Below are positions 38,847 through 50,900 of a stretch of 64,000 nt of DNA, one piece after another. Numbering within the stretch: the first letter of the stretch is position 1; the number at the start of each line of letters is the position of its first letter. The translations under genes and the position numbers were made by a program. This DNA is from Paralichthys olivaceus (lineage: Eukaryota; Chordata; Actinopteri; Pleuronectiformes; Paralichthyidae): the NCBI RefSeq assembly GCF_024713975.1, contig NC_091096.1, forward strand, positions 15,596,458 to 15,660,457. Reading direction: 5' to 3'. The notes below the pieces were generated by a model, which searched no databases, had not been told where the DNA came from, and saw nothing but the letters and a program-made list of their open reading frames with translations.

Positions 38847-40223
38847 ATGCCCCGCTCTGCAGTCAAGTCCCAAGCCGGCAAGAGTAGACGTATGTCACCT
38901 GTCCCAGTGACCCCACTTCCAACGCAGGAGCTGGAAATTATTCCTGGTCGCTTAACCCAATCCCAGTGGATGAATATGCTGATCCAGGAGGAAGATGATG
39001 AGATAGTGGGGGAGATTATGGATGAACTGTTGAGCAAAGTTATGGATGGCTGTTTGAAGGTGTACGTTGAAAGGCAGGTAAAAATGTGAAGGTCCACATT
39101 TGTTTTATTTTGATTTTACTTCAGTGTAAACATTTTACCACTTTATGAGATAATACAACCAAACATAATACATGCATATGTAACATCCATGATGTTGCTT
39201 ATCTTTGCCTTTCAGCTAGTACCTTTTACCGCATCTTGGGCCAAGAACTACCTTACACAGATTTTAGAGCAACAAATCATGTGCCCAGATGAGGGAGAAG
39301 GACCAGAGGTAGCATCTAAAACTGAGGACTCAGAGCCAATGCCAGCAGTCTGCGATGCCTGGGCTCAAGGATGTATGCCTGTTGTCATTGCTACTCCTCA
39401 ATTATCTCACCCTACTTCTGCACAACAGGTATGCTACTATCGATAGGTCTTCCTTGTATCCATATGTGCCGTATATCAATGTCTGTATTTACATTTTTCA
39501 CAGGAGGCTGATGTTGTTCAGGTCCCAGCACAAACAGGGCCAGGAGTTGACCAGCAATGTGACGTAATGGCCCAAACAAACAGCTCTCCAAAGCAACCTG
39601 ACAGGGAAACAAGTCCCAGGAGGCCTGTCAATAACAAGCAATGTAAAGTGCTTATTCCTCTGCCCCCACCAAAAATTGATGTTAAGAAAAAGCAGCAGTT
39701 AAATTTTCCTCCTAAACCTGTTCCTAGTAAATTGCCGCCCATTCCGTCCTGTTCAGCAGTTAAAAAGGATGTGGAGATAGAGGTTAAAAGTGGAGTGTAT
39801 TCGATCTATAACAATATGGTTGGACCATTTTATCAGTCTAAGGAATATCAATCCATACCAAGACTTGATCCCTCATCCCTGCCTCGACACTGCATCATTC
39901 CTCAGTATGAGATTCTTGACAATAACCACACAAGACCCAATCCCAAGAAACCAAGTAGATTATCCAAACTAGAGCCAAAATACAACAAGCAAAAAACTGA
40001 TTGGACAGTAACCAAATTGACGCCAGTGACCAGCTCCAATGATAAGCCAGCAAAGTGTCAGAGGAAAAATGAGGCAGATGTCTTTCTGAAGAAATTGTCT
40101 CCTTTCAGACAACGTCAAGAGGGGATGGAGTTCTGTGAGTCTCTGAAGCTGGATACAATGGTTTTGGCTAAGGGTGTAACTCTGAGGGATCCCAAGATGG
40201 TAGCAAGTAACCCTCTCACGTAG
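38847..40223 (+). CDS. C2orf81-like protein, copy 1 (full length)
   Basis: Coding exons: 38847-39077, 39216-39428, 39504-40223, all GT-AG and phase 0, giving 387 residues. The N-terminal region matches human C2orf81: '[15 protein letters not shown]', an acidic stretch, '[20 protein letters not shown]', then '[11 protein letters not shown]', with 'DAWAQG' later. Further on, '[18 protein letters not shown]' matches the C2orf81 'RLDPARLPCHWVRP' segment. The protein is uncharacterised (a DUF family), with no signal peptide or membrane segment visible, and is lysine/proline-rich in the middle. The ATG at 38,847 follows an acceptor and 13 untranslated bases shared with copy 2. It is divergently oriented to WDR54, as expected from the ancient linkage. 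Confidence 0.88.
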
Positions 40224-42321
40224 GGCTGTGATGGTATCCACATTACTGCAATGACTTTTTACTGTTAATGTTTCTTTTTTCGTATTCATATAAAAATATT
40301 TATATATGTATGTATATATATTTTCAGATCTGTAGTCCACATATAAGTGGCCATTGGTAGAAATTGAGCTGTGGAAGATAGTGGTTGTTTGTTGGTTCAT
40401 GTAATAAATGAGAAACAAAATTTTACATAGTAAGAAAAATGACAAAATGGAACAGATTCAGCTTGCTATTGCTGTTGGCCTTCTGTATAGAGAGGCAGAA
40501 GAGAAGAACCAGAATGCAACGGGGGTTGGAGAGGAGGCGTGCCCTATTAGCATGTCTCTCTATCTTTGTATGTTTCGTAACAGTACACTCTCTTATCTGT
40601 TAAATCATTTCTTTGGATTTTACAGTTTATTTTCTACACCTACATAACAAATAAGTGAAGTTCCATATCACATATCATCAATATTTGATGTTTAAGAAGG
40701 CAGCAGTGGAGCCTTGCACAGCTCCAATGCCCCAGGCAGAGCACACAGCTCAGGTTCAAGGACCCAGGGACCAGGGTGCTCCACTAAGTCTGCTTACAGT
40801 TCATTAAGGGTCTTTTGGACCTGGTGTGTGTGAGTGGGGGGTTGTCTGGCTTGTCTGGGTGAACATGACTACATCTAGACAGTAAAACTCAGTCATGTTC
40901 AGTAGTCATGTTCACTAGTAGTTTAAAAAATGTAAAACATATTTTAGTTTGTATTGTACATTTGATAGATGGATGTCATGTGTGTCAATGGTTGCAAGAA
41001 AGAGAATATCCTTTGTATGTTTGAAGGTCTACCGCACTACTTAAGATGTCAACCTCCAGCTTATGTTAGCAGATGTAAGCGACCACCAGCGGAGGTTCGA
41101 AACATATCTTCAGTTGTGTACCTTAGGATCATCAAATGATTTGGGCACAGGTCCTTCCAGCTGATCTCACTTTTCTCTATACTTTCCCATCATCCACTGT
41201 CCCTGTATTGCTTGAGTAAAATACTGCAATTTTTAAAAGCACCCCCATTTTGATCATGTTAAACCAAAGTTTGAACGACTTAAGACTTTAACCAAAAATG
41301 ATCCTTGTGGTGCATCCCAAGGTTACACCAAGCTCTTTAGAATCCATATCAGCTGATGAGTCAGTCATCACCATGGGTCAGGAAATGATCATAGATGCTA
41401 AACACTCAATACCTCATCATCAGTGGCATCCTAACCTCCACTCAGAGACATCATTTGAAAAAAGAAGTTTAAAGATCAACAATTTTATTTTTATTTTTGT
41501 AAATTGTGTATACTATATTCTCGTGATACTGGCACAGTGTTGAAGATATAATTAAGAACTATTTATCACTTGGTTCTGTTATTTTATGCTATTTTACTTT
41601 TGCTTTAAGTTGTTTTGTTTTTACAACTGAAGGTTCTTATGTCACACGAGCACAATTAATGCTTATGGTTTTAAAGTTAATGGTGAAGTGGATCAATAAT
41701 CTGGCTTTAAAGCACTGCCTTAAGTCTGCATTGCCACTTTCCCGTCTCCAAAATGTTCGTACGTAAGGGTTGCATACAACTGTGCACATTCTCCCATCAA
41801 GTTGGTTTTCATAAATGTCAATGTTTGCGTGAGAAGTGGCATATGCACCAAATGGGGTCTGAAAGATGCATACATAATGGTTATAAATGAGGCCCCTGAG
41901 CTTTAGCTTGTCAGGGAGCATGGACTGGTCGATGTTCTTAATGTATATTATGATTTCGCACTCAACAAATAAATTGAAAAAATGTAATTGAAAAGGCCAC
42001 TGCTGACCTCCTTTGTTTCTTCTTCGTCTTTGTTTGGTTTATTGGTGGGTGGCCACCAACATCAAAGTGCTTTAAAGCCATCTACTGTGTCAATCTGTTT
42101 ACAGTTTTTGAGGCTTGCATACTTCTTGAAATTGGTTCACCTTTGATGTAGCAACTTAAATCTCATCTTTTAACTTTGATGATGGAGATGCTTCTTAATT
42201 TTGACCAATCTTGGCCCATGTGATAGTTGTTAATCATCAACATTATCTCATTCTTTATCATCAAACATTTGTTATTTGCCAGTTTCTTTTAATTTTCGGT
42301 TGATTCAGCCTCTAAGCAAAG
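40224..42321. other. Spacer between the two C2orf81-like copies
   Basis: It holds the copy-1 3' region. A sequence near 41,750-41,900 ending 'tggttataaatgaggcccctgagc' looks like a dispersed DNA element. An inverted copy of the 12,310-12,505 repeat lies at 42,005-42,080. Open frames at 40,408-40,647 and 41,298-41,543 are not recognised. The two gene copies show only weak similarity upstream (about 38,277-38,330 versus 42,230-42,280). Confidence 0.5.
42005..42080 (-). repeat. Short interspersed repeat (relative of 12,310-12,505)
   Basis: Read on the minus strand it gives 'aaagcactttgatgttggtggccacccaccaataaaccaaacaaagacgaagaag', the same motif order as the cluster near 12.4 kb. Confidence 0.6.
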
Positions 42322-43422
42322 ATGCCCCGCTCTGCAGTCAAGTCCCAAGCCAGCAAGAGTAGACGTATGTCACCTGTCCCAGTGGCCCCACCTCCAACTC
42401 AGGAGCTGGAAATTATTCCTGGTCGCTTAACCCAAACCCAGTGGATGAATACGTTGGTCCACGAGGACACTGATGAGATAGTGGGGGACACTATGGATGA
42501 ACTGTTGAGCAAAGTTATGGATGGCTGTTTGAAGGTGTACATTGAAAGAGAGGTAAAAATGTGAAGGTCCACATTTGTTTTATTTTGATTTTACTTTATT
42601 TTACCACTTTATGAGATAATATAATACATGCATATGTAACATCCATGATGTTGCTTATCCTTGCTTTTCAGCTAGTACCTTTGTCCGCATCTTGGGCCAA
42701 GAACTACCTCACACAGATTTTAGAGCAACAAATCATTTGCCCAGATGAGGGAGAAGGACCAGAGGTAGCATCTAAAACTGAGAACTCAGAGCCAATGCCA
42801 GCAGTCTGCGATTCCTGGGCTCGAGGATGTATGCCTGTTGTCATTGCTACTCCTCAATTATCTCACCCTACTTCTGCACAACAGGTATGCTACTATCGAT
42901 AGGTCTTCCTTGTATCCATATGGTTTACAGCATGTATATCAATATCTGTAATTAAAATTTTCACAGGAGGCTGATGTTGTTCAGGTCCCAGCACAAACAG
43001 GGCCAGGAATCGACCAGCAATGTGATGTAATGGTCCAAACAAACAGCTCTCCAAAGCAACCTGACAGGGAAACAAGTCCCAGGAGGCCTGTCAATAACAA
43101 GCAATGTAAAATTGTTATTCCTCGGCTCCTACCAAAAAATGTTAAGAAAAAGCAACAGTTAAATTTTTCTCCTAAACCTGTTCCAGGCAAAATGCCGCCC
43201 ATTCCGTCCTGTTCAGCAGTTAAAAAGGATGTGGTGGTAGAGGATAAAAGTGGAGTGTATTCGATCTATAACAATATGGTTGGACCATTTTATCAGTCTA
43301 AGGAATATCAATCCATACCAAGACTTGATCCCTCATCCCTGCCTCGACACTGCATCATTCCTCAGTATGAGATTCTTGACAATAACCACACAAGACCCAA
43401 TCCCAAGAAACCACGTAGATAA
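42322..43422 (+). CDS. C2orf81-like protein, copy 2 (C-terminally truncated tandem duplicate)
   Basis: Coding exons 42322-42552, 42672-42884 and 42967-43422 have the same phases as copy 1 and give 299 residues. Introns, exons and the bases before the ATG are highly similar to copy 1, so this is a recent DNA-level tandem duplication, not a retrocopy. Frames are intact up to a TAA at 43,420-43,422, where copy 1 has TTA. Similarity to copy 1 ends about ten bases later, so the last roughly 88 residues of copy 1 are missing. Substitutions cluster in the acidic N-terminal stretch (for example MLIQEEDDE versus TLVHEDTDE). It may be a shortened functional paralogue or a young pseudogene; intact splice sites and frame leave both open. 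Confidence 0.8.
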
Positions 43423-43430
43423 TCCAAACT

Positions 43431-44551
43431 GGTGTGCGTATATGGCCTTTCTCAATAGCTAGTATGCGAAGTATGGACTGGCGTACTTAGTACGAAGTTT
43501 AGACTCGGCAAGTTTGAATGAGCAGTTCAAACTCCAGAGTACACAGTGCGGTCAACCTGCAATCTGAACTCTCTGCTTGGCAGCCAACTTTAATGTGCAT
43601 TAGTGTTGGAGTATGAATCTGGGCTGGTTATTTTCAATACAATAAATATTTTAAAAAAAGCAAATTACGATGTAAGACACAACCCTGTTTCTTCTTTAGT
43701 GCATATATCTGTTAAACCATTTTTGTGGATTTGCAGTCTCTTTTCACATAAAAAAATGTAGTTCCATATGGTATGAAATCTATATTTGTGTGTAATATCT
43801 ACTCCATCCTCATTCATGTGATATTGACAAATATCAATTGATAGTAAACATGTATATAAAAACAGTTTTACATTATAACCTTACTGAGGTTAGTTTATAG
43901 CTATTAAATTACTATATATTAACTTTATGTCTACCAAATAATTATTAGGTGGGAAGATTGACATTATAATAATACTGACATAAATAAGCACATAAGCTAC
44001 ATTACATATACCTGCTGTTTGTCTTCTTGGTAGTCACACATCAAGTCTGATAGGCCTTGAAGAGTTAGATACACAAACATCACTATACATTATTGCTGTT
44101 AAGTACCTGTACCTCATCATTAGTTATTAACCAGGACAGTTTTCAAAAGAACAGGATGTTTCATGAATACAAAATGAAGGCTACAGTATCTTTTTGACGC
44201 ACAACCTGGAAAGATTGGTGTGCTATATACGGCTTATCAAATAATGAAAGGAATATTAAGCATTCTCATGTATAAGTAAATAAATAGTAATATGTAAGTA
44301 AACACCTGACCCAACAGGGGTCTATGGCTGCAGGGGTTTTTCTCCTCGTACCTAATTATATTAATTGAACATTTTAGTCCAGTTTGTTTTATTTTCATTT
44401 TGAATTAAAACTATAAAAATTGAAAACATCTTTTCTCGGGACGTGTCATTCTGTTTGGAAACCTGTACATGTTGTGCGATCTCTTGGTATAAATAAAGTT
44501 GTTTGAAAAAAAACCGCAGCGTGTAAGTGAAGTCATATTCCACACAGTGTC
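43431..44551. other. Post-breakpoint sequence, AT-rich, repeat-like
   Basis: Sequence unrelated to copy 1 begins about 43,431 ('tgtgcgtatatggcctttctcaatagctagtatgcgaagtatgg'), resembling a dispersed element. An AATAAAG followed by an A-run near 44,490-44,515 could be a poly(A) signal or retroposed tail. No exon was recognised. Confidence 0.45.
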
Positions 44552-44644
44552 TCCTTTCCTAACTCCTTCCGTCTCCTCCTTCACATCTTTCCTTGGCCCC
44601 GTGACGTTTTCCGTCGGGGTGAAGGAGTAGTGGTTAGGAAAGGA
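44552..44644. repeat. Fold-back palindrome upstream of NOL6
   Basis: The left arm 'tcctttcctaactccttc' pairs with the right arm 'gaaggagtagtggttaggaaagga'. Inner segments 'ccttggccccgtgacg' and 'cgtcggggtgaagg' also pair around a TTTTC loop. The whole is about 93 bp, 250-350 bp before the NOL6 start codon, and probably an end or remnant of a MITE. Confidence 0.65.
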
Positions 44645-44735
44645 TTATTTTGACTTTTTGAACGCAGCCCATATGGCAGCCTGCTGCTGCAACCTATCTT
44701 GCTGAAGTCGACGGGCGGGCTGGACGAGCTTTGAG

Positions 44736-44771
44736 CCAATCAGCGCTCACCAATGCAGCCTCTCCACCAAT
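44736..44771 (+). promoter_or_regulatory. CCAAT boxes of the NOL6 promoter
   Basis: Two 'ccaatca' motifs at 44,736 and 44,767, with a third CCAAT at about 44,749, lie 130-165 bp before the ATG. No TATA box is visible. Such an arrangement suits a housekeeping ribosome-biogenesis gene. Confidence 0.5.
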
Positions 44772-44901
44772 CAAGCTCATATTTTTCCCGGTAGCATGTT
44801 TAGCTAACCCTGTGCACACGTGAGAGCGCAAGGAAAGGAGAGTGGTCTGGATCCAAATTAAAGATATCTGGAGTTATCATCGACCCGAGAGCACTTCAGA
44901 C

Positions 44902-47900
44902 ATGAAGAAGAAGCAGACAGACGCAGAGGAGCCGCTGGAGGTGAGACAGGACACGTTTAGCATGAACCTAGCTTAGCTTCACGGTGTTTCCTCACTGCTG
45001 CACGGGTGTTGCTCTCATGCTTTACCTACAACTCTACAGTCACGCTCCATGGTTTCCATTTACTACACCGTTATTGAAACAGAACGTGAAAACCATAGTT
45101 TGACAAACACCAGAGTTAACGCTCATACAATACTGCTCCTAAATGGTTGAAGTCGTCCCTCACAGAGGCTTTTATGATTACATGGGTAATCATATTTCAT
45201 AGTCAGCTCCACTGACGTGTGGGGTACCACAAGGTTCTGATCTTGGCCCAGTTTTGTTTTCCCCATCAGTTATTTTAATGGAGACTTCAATCACTGATAC
45301 ACAACCAGATAATGTTAATCACCTGAGAAATTTAATTAAGTGTTTCACCGCTGTCGAGAAATGGATGTCTTGTCACTTTCTACTGCTAAAGTCAGAAAAA
45401 CAAGTATTCATCTTCAGTCCTGACCATAGCAGGCAATTTGCAACTTAGTCCACAGGCAAGTAAAATTAAATCCACACCCAGAAATACAAGTGTCACATTT
45501 GATTTTCAACTAAATTTTAAAGCCCATGGCAATAACCATACTAAATCTTCTTGCTATATAATCTTAATCAAATCAGCTCTGTCTTTTCCTGACCTAGAAA
45601 AGCTTATTCACACATTTGTCTTCTCATGCATGGACCACCACAATCCTCGGTGTCTCACAGCTTCAGCGAGTGCAGAATGCAGCTACTTGCACCCATATCG
45701 CTCCAATTCTGGCCTCCCTTCATTGGCTGCCTGTTAGATTTAGGATTGGCGTAAATATTATTGTAATATACTTTAAAGCTCAGCATGGTCTTGCTCCCAG
45801 TTATATTTTGGAGCTACTAACTGTCAATGCTCCAAGCCCTACATCTAAAATCTTCTAACAATTCCTTCCTGGTAGTTCCTAAGTCAAGGCTGGTGAATAA
45901 GGTTAACCAGGCTTCCGCCATCAGGGTCTGGAATTCCTTGCCAGAGGAGATTAGACTTGCCAGCACTTCACCTGTTGTTAAATCATTGATTAAATTAATA
46001 TATTATCTAAATATTTTTTGGGGAAGTTCTGTGTTGTTTTATTCCCATGTATTTTGTGAAGCACTTTGCAGCCTTGTTTCGATAGATGCTAAATTAAAGC
46101 TTTACTGGTATGGTTACATAACAGTTACCACAGTCATAACCTTATGGTGATTCCCCTCTATAATAATAATAAACATGTCAGAGGTTTACTCATGTGTGTG
46201 GTGCGTTGTTTCACAGATGACTCCCTCAGATTCCGCTCATGAGGAGGAGGACACTGAGGCTCCTGTCAAAGCCAAGAGGAGCAAACCTGATGACAAGGTG
46301 GTCTACCACCCGGTGAAGCTGTCTCGAAATGACCTGTACAGACCTCCCACTGCAGAGGAGCTCAACCAGCTGAAAGAGGCGGAGAGCCTGTTTCACTGCA
46401 GCCTGCTGAAGATGCAGGTGAGACCTGAGAGAACAGAGTCATCGTGGACATAAGAAGAGAAAGAAAAGAAAACCGATTTGTTCTTATTCAAGCCTGTTGT
46501 CCTGTGTAAACTTTAAACTTTCACACACTAATCAATCTATCACCACTGACAGATGGAGGAGCTGCTGAAGGAGGTCGCCCTGAGTGAGCACAGGAAACGG
46601 CAAATAGATTCCTTCGTCCAGACAGTCACCAAGCTGCTACAGGCTGTGCCAGATTCACCGGAGGTTGAGGTTTGTAGAGAAAAACTTTGTGACTGGGATG
46701 GTTAGCTTTATCCCTTTCATTCAGCTCTCTACAAAGTGACACAAACATATGTAACTACTTTTTTTAAACTCTTATCTCTGTGTTTAGGTCAGTGACCTGT
46801 CTTGGCTGTCAGGTGCAGTTAAGATTCCTTTCCTCCTGGTGCCCAAAACGACAAAAGGCAAGTTCCACATGACACCTCCTGCCTCTGTTGATCTGATCGG
46901 CAGCTACCCCCTGGGCACCTGCACCAAACCAGGAATCATGGTGGACCTGGCTGTCACAATCCCAGCTGTAAGTCACCTGCCTCCTTTTTACAGGCTGAAT
47001 GCAAAGCAAATATTTGATTCTAAGAGACCTCTCCTGCTAATTCCTCTGTTATTAGGATGTCCTCCACCCAAAGGACGTCTTGAACCAGAGGTATCCGAGA
47101 AAAAGAGCCCTCTACCTCGCAGGCTTGGCCCAGTATCTCTTATCCTCATCTGAGATTGGAACCATGCGGTATTCATGTCTCCACGGGAACCGACTCCGAC
47201 CCGTTCTGCTTCTGACCCCTCCTGGTATCTAACTTTTCGTTCATACCAATCTAACAGCCTCTAAGAGCATTTAATTTAGTTTTCATTGGATGGATTTTAG
47301 CAGTGACTCTTCTTTGTATGTGCACATAGATAAAAAGTATGTTTTTATTTGTTTATGATTGTGAGACACGATGTGTTGTGGTGTCCATTCAAGACTGTTC
47401 CAGCTTCACGGTGCGCGTGCATGCATGTCCACCTCCTGGGTTCTTCAAGCCCAATCGTTTTCACCCCCAGAGGAATAATATCCGGACAGAGTGGTACACT
47501 GGATTGCAGACGGCCCAGTCTGGTAAGGCTTGTTGTTCAGATATTATCCTTCGATTTCTCTCAGACCATGATCGTAGGGGAAATCCTGGAAATATCACCT
47601 TCAAACCTATTTCTTTTCTCGTTTCCTACAGAGAGCAATGAACCACCCACTCCACATTACAACAGCTCTGTTCTGGGGGATTTACTGCCAAGGGCTCACC
47701 TCCAGTTTCTTTCTGCTGTCAGCTCCCAGTGCTCAGCTTTTTCAGAAGGGGTGGCTTTGCTCAAAGTCTGGCTTCGTCAGAGAGAGCTCAACCAGGCAAG
47801 AGGCTCATGTAATTGTTGCACAGAGATTATGTCCCTTTTTTTTTTAAAATTAGGTTTCTGACACTGTTTATCTCTCTATTGCTCTCCTACTGTCTTACAG

Positions 47901-50900
47901 GGCACTGGTTGTTTTAATGGTTTCCTGGCTTCAATGCTGCTGGCCTATCTGCTAACCACTCGCAGAATCAGTAACACTATGACGGCCTATCAGCTGCTTC
48001 GAAACAGCTTGAACTTTCTGGGTAAGAACATTTTGAATCCACTTACATACTTTTTAAAATTGTACTGTTTTGAATGTCTTGTCACTTACCCACCTGTCAT
48101 TCTAACCCTTAGCCTCTACAGACCTGACAGTGAACGGGATCAGCCTTGCCAAAAATCCTGACTCTACAGCTGTGAGTTGTCCAGCTTGAATTAAAAACTA
48201 CAAACCTGGTAATGTAATTTATTCACACTTCCTAAATGAATCACTATTGTACTATTCCTCCTTTTTTCCCCCGCAGCCATCTCTTGCTGAGTTCGACAGT
48301 GCTTTCCAGGTGGTGTTTGTCGACCCCTCTGGACATCTCAACATGTGTGCTGACATGACCGCTTGTACCTACAAACAGGTAAAAATGCAATCAGAGTTAC
48401 GTTTTTACCCGTGATATGAAGCAACAGGTTTTGATCATTTTCAAATTGGTTCTCAGCTGCAGCACGAGGCGTCTGTGTCGATGCAGTTCTGGGACAACCC
48501 CACAGTGGATGGGTTCCACAGCCTCCTCATGACGCCCAAACCCATGATAAGGACAAGCGACCACGTATTCCAGTACGGCTGAGATCATCAACTAATGCAA
48601 CAACTTTTCTCATTCTGTTTGTCTTCCCATCCTGATTCATTCAGTTCCTCTTCCACTCAGGTTATGTGAGCTGGCCAAGCTTCAGTCCAGCTGTAAGAAA
48701 CTGAATCTCCTCAATGAGCTGATGGACCACAGTGGAGATTATGTCCATGCTTCTCTCCCGTTCCTACTGTCACTGCTTCAGCAAGGACTGGGCCAAAGGA
48801 TTCACCTGCTCACCCACTCCCTCTCTCCTGACCCTGAGGTGGGAAAGATTTACATTCAGGGTCTACAGTGATCCACACAAATTATTAACCTCCAACAAGG
48901 AGGTTGTTTTTTTGCTGTTAGTCTGTTTGTTTGTCTGTTAGCAAGATAATGCAAATCGTTTGAGTCGTTTTTTCATAATCCTGCTGTCTAACACAAATTA
49001 AAACATAACCTTCTCAGTGGAGTTAATCATATCTGCATTAATACTTTTACAGCAGTGTATGTTAGTGATTAAAACTGCCCATACACAACATTGAGTCAAA
49101 TATATTTACATTCTACAATCTTTAAACCAACAAGTTGTTAACTTGATTCATTTTTTTTGTTTCATCACAGTGGTCTGTGGAGAGCGAAGCCCCTAAACAC
49201 AAAGCTCAACCTCCTCTCTCCTTCGGTCTGCTCTTGAAGCCGGAGCTGGCGGCCTCTGTGCTTGAAAGAGGTCCACCTGCAGACAGCCCCAAGGTAACCC
49301 CACCGGTGTCTGTCTTCTGTGCATGTGTGCGGCGTTTCATTCCTTATTTTTTTCCCCACCGGGGTAAAGGTAGTTTCACATATTTGAGTGCAATATCTGA
49401 AGTGCAGGGAAGATGGAGCACACTTGTACTACATTTTCACACAGGCTAAATCTATGTTCTTATATAGAAAGAACTGCTCACTCTACCATGGTTAGCATGT
49501 AGCATGGTTACAATATTTTTAAATGTAGTACTTATGGCCACAAATTAGTTGCATTTCTAATATGACTGATATTTGCAATTTTATACTTTTTTCCTGCTAG
49601 GCGGCCGAGTTTCGCCAGCTGTGGGGTCCTCGCTCTGAGCTGCGTCGCTTCCAGGACGGTGGCATCACCGAGGCTGTGCTGTGGGACGGAGAGAGCATGT
49701 GCCAAAAACGATTGGTCCCCAAACAGATCATCTCACACCTGCTACAGCTGTATGTATTTTATCATTGGATCAGCATACTGAGACACAACAGCCATCACAT
49801 TAATACTGGTTATGATACAGTGGTAGTTTGATTAGTGTGTTTCTATCTGTACAAGTATTCACTTTGATACCATGGTAAAAGAAATCTATTTTGTCACTAC
49901 CATGTACAAAACATCACTAATTTTACCACTGGCTTTATGTAGCTAAGTATTTAACTACCTTCAAAGGGAGTTCCCATGTGGTTCCATGGTTTAACAGTCC
50001 GCACTCTGGATGAATGAAGAGTTTAATTCTCAGAGGGACCTGTGATTTTTGTGGGCAGCTGTGGCACAGGAGGTATATAGAGGGTCAGTGGTTTGATCCC
50101 TAACTCCTAGAGTCTGCATTCTTAAGTGCCCTTGGGCAAGATACTGAATCCCCCATTTCTCCTGAATGTTTATGAATGGTGCTGAAGAAGAAAAACTATA
50201 TGAATGTGTGGGTGAATGGGCTGTTGTAACTTGTACTGTAAAGTGCATTGAGCAGACTGGAAAAGCGCTATATAAATACAGTCTATTAATTATTATTTTC
50301 AGTTTGTATCATTCTCAACACCAGCAGGTATCAGCATAGGGGAAAGTATCTATTGTTAAAGCCCTATTATCTCCCCTTTCTTTCTGAATGTTGTGGCCAC
50401 CGCTGCACCACAGTATCCTTACCCTATGATTGGTATAGGAAGTCAAACCTTCATCATGATGGGTTATTTAAGTTATGCATTTCTGTTTACAAAGATCATC
50501 ATGTCAACATGCTCTGGGCTCAGTCTTGTACGCATTGTTGCAAACGCTTGTCCAGACTCAGACAACAAAGACGGTAGCGACACGCCGGGTACGCACAAAT
50601 AGTGTCTTGCCAGAGTTGCCAGTTTGGGGAATCTCGGTCCATTTACCCTCCACCAGTCAAGGGGGTTTATGTCCAATGAGGGGGCAATGTCTCTCAAGTA
50701 GTAATCTACCTGAGCCTCGGAGTCTGTGGCATAGGAGGAGCTGTAGTTGTCTCCGAGGAGCAACATCATGGTGTTTTTGGTGTCACTTCTCATTTGTGAG
50801 GGCATGGCCACCTGGCTAATATCAGGCGTGATCAGGGTTTCTTGCTGTTCATCCTTTGGCCCCACTGTGGTAGTTATGACATCTAACTTTGAAACCAGCT

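Noticed and set aside
46670..46740. Hairpin (ttgtagag / ctctacaa) in a NOL6 intron, considered as an H/ACA snoRNA
   Set aside because: Only one stem is present, with no convincing H box hinge or second hairpin; too little for a snoRNA call.
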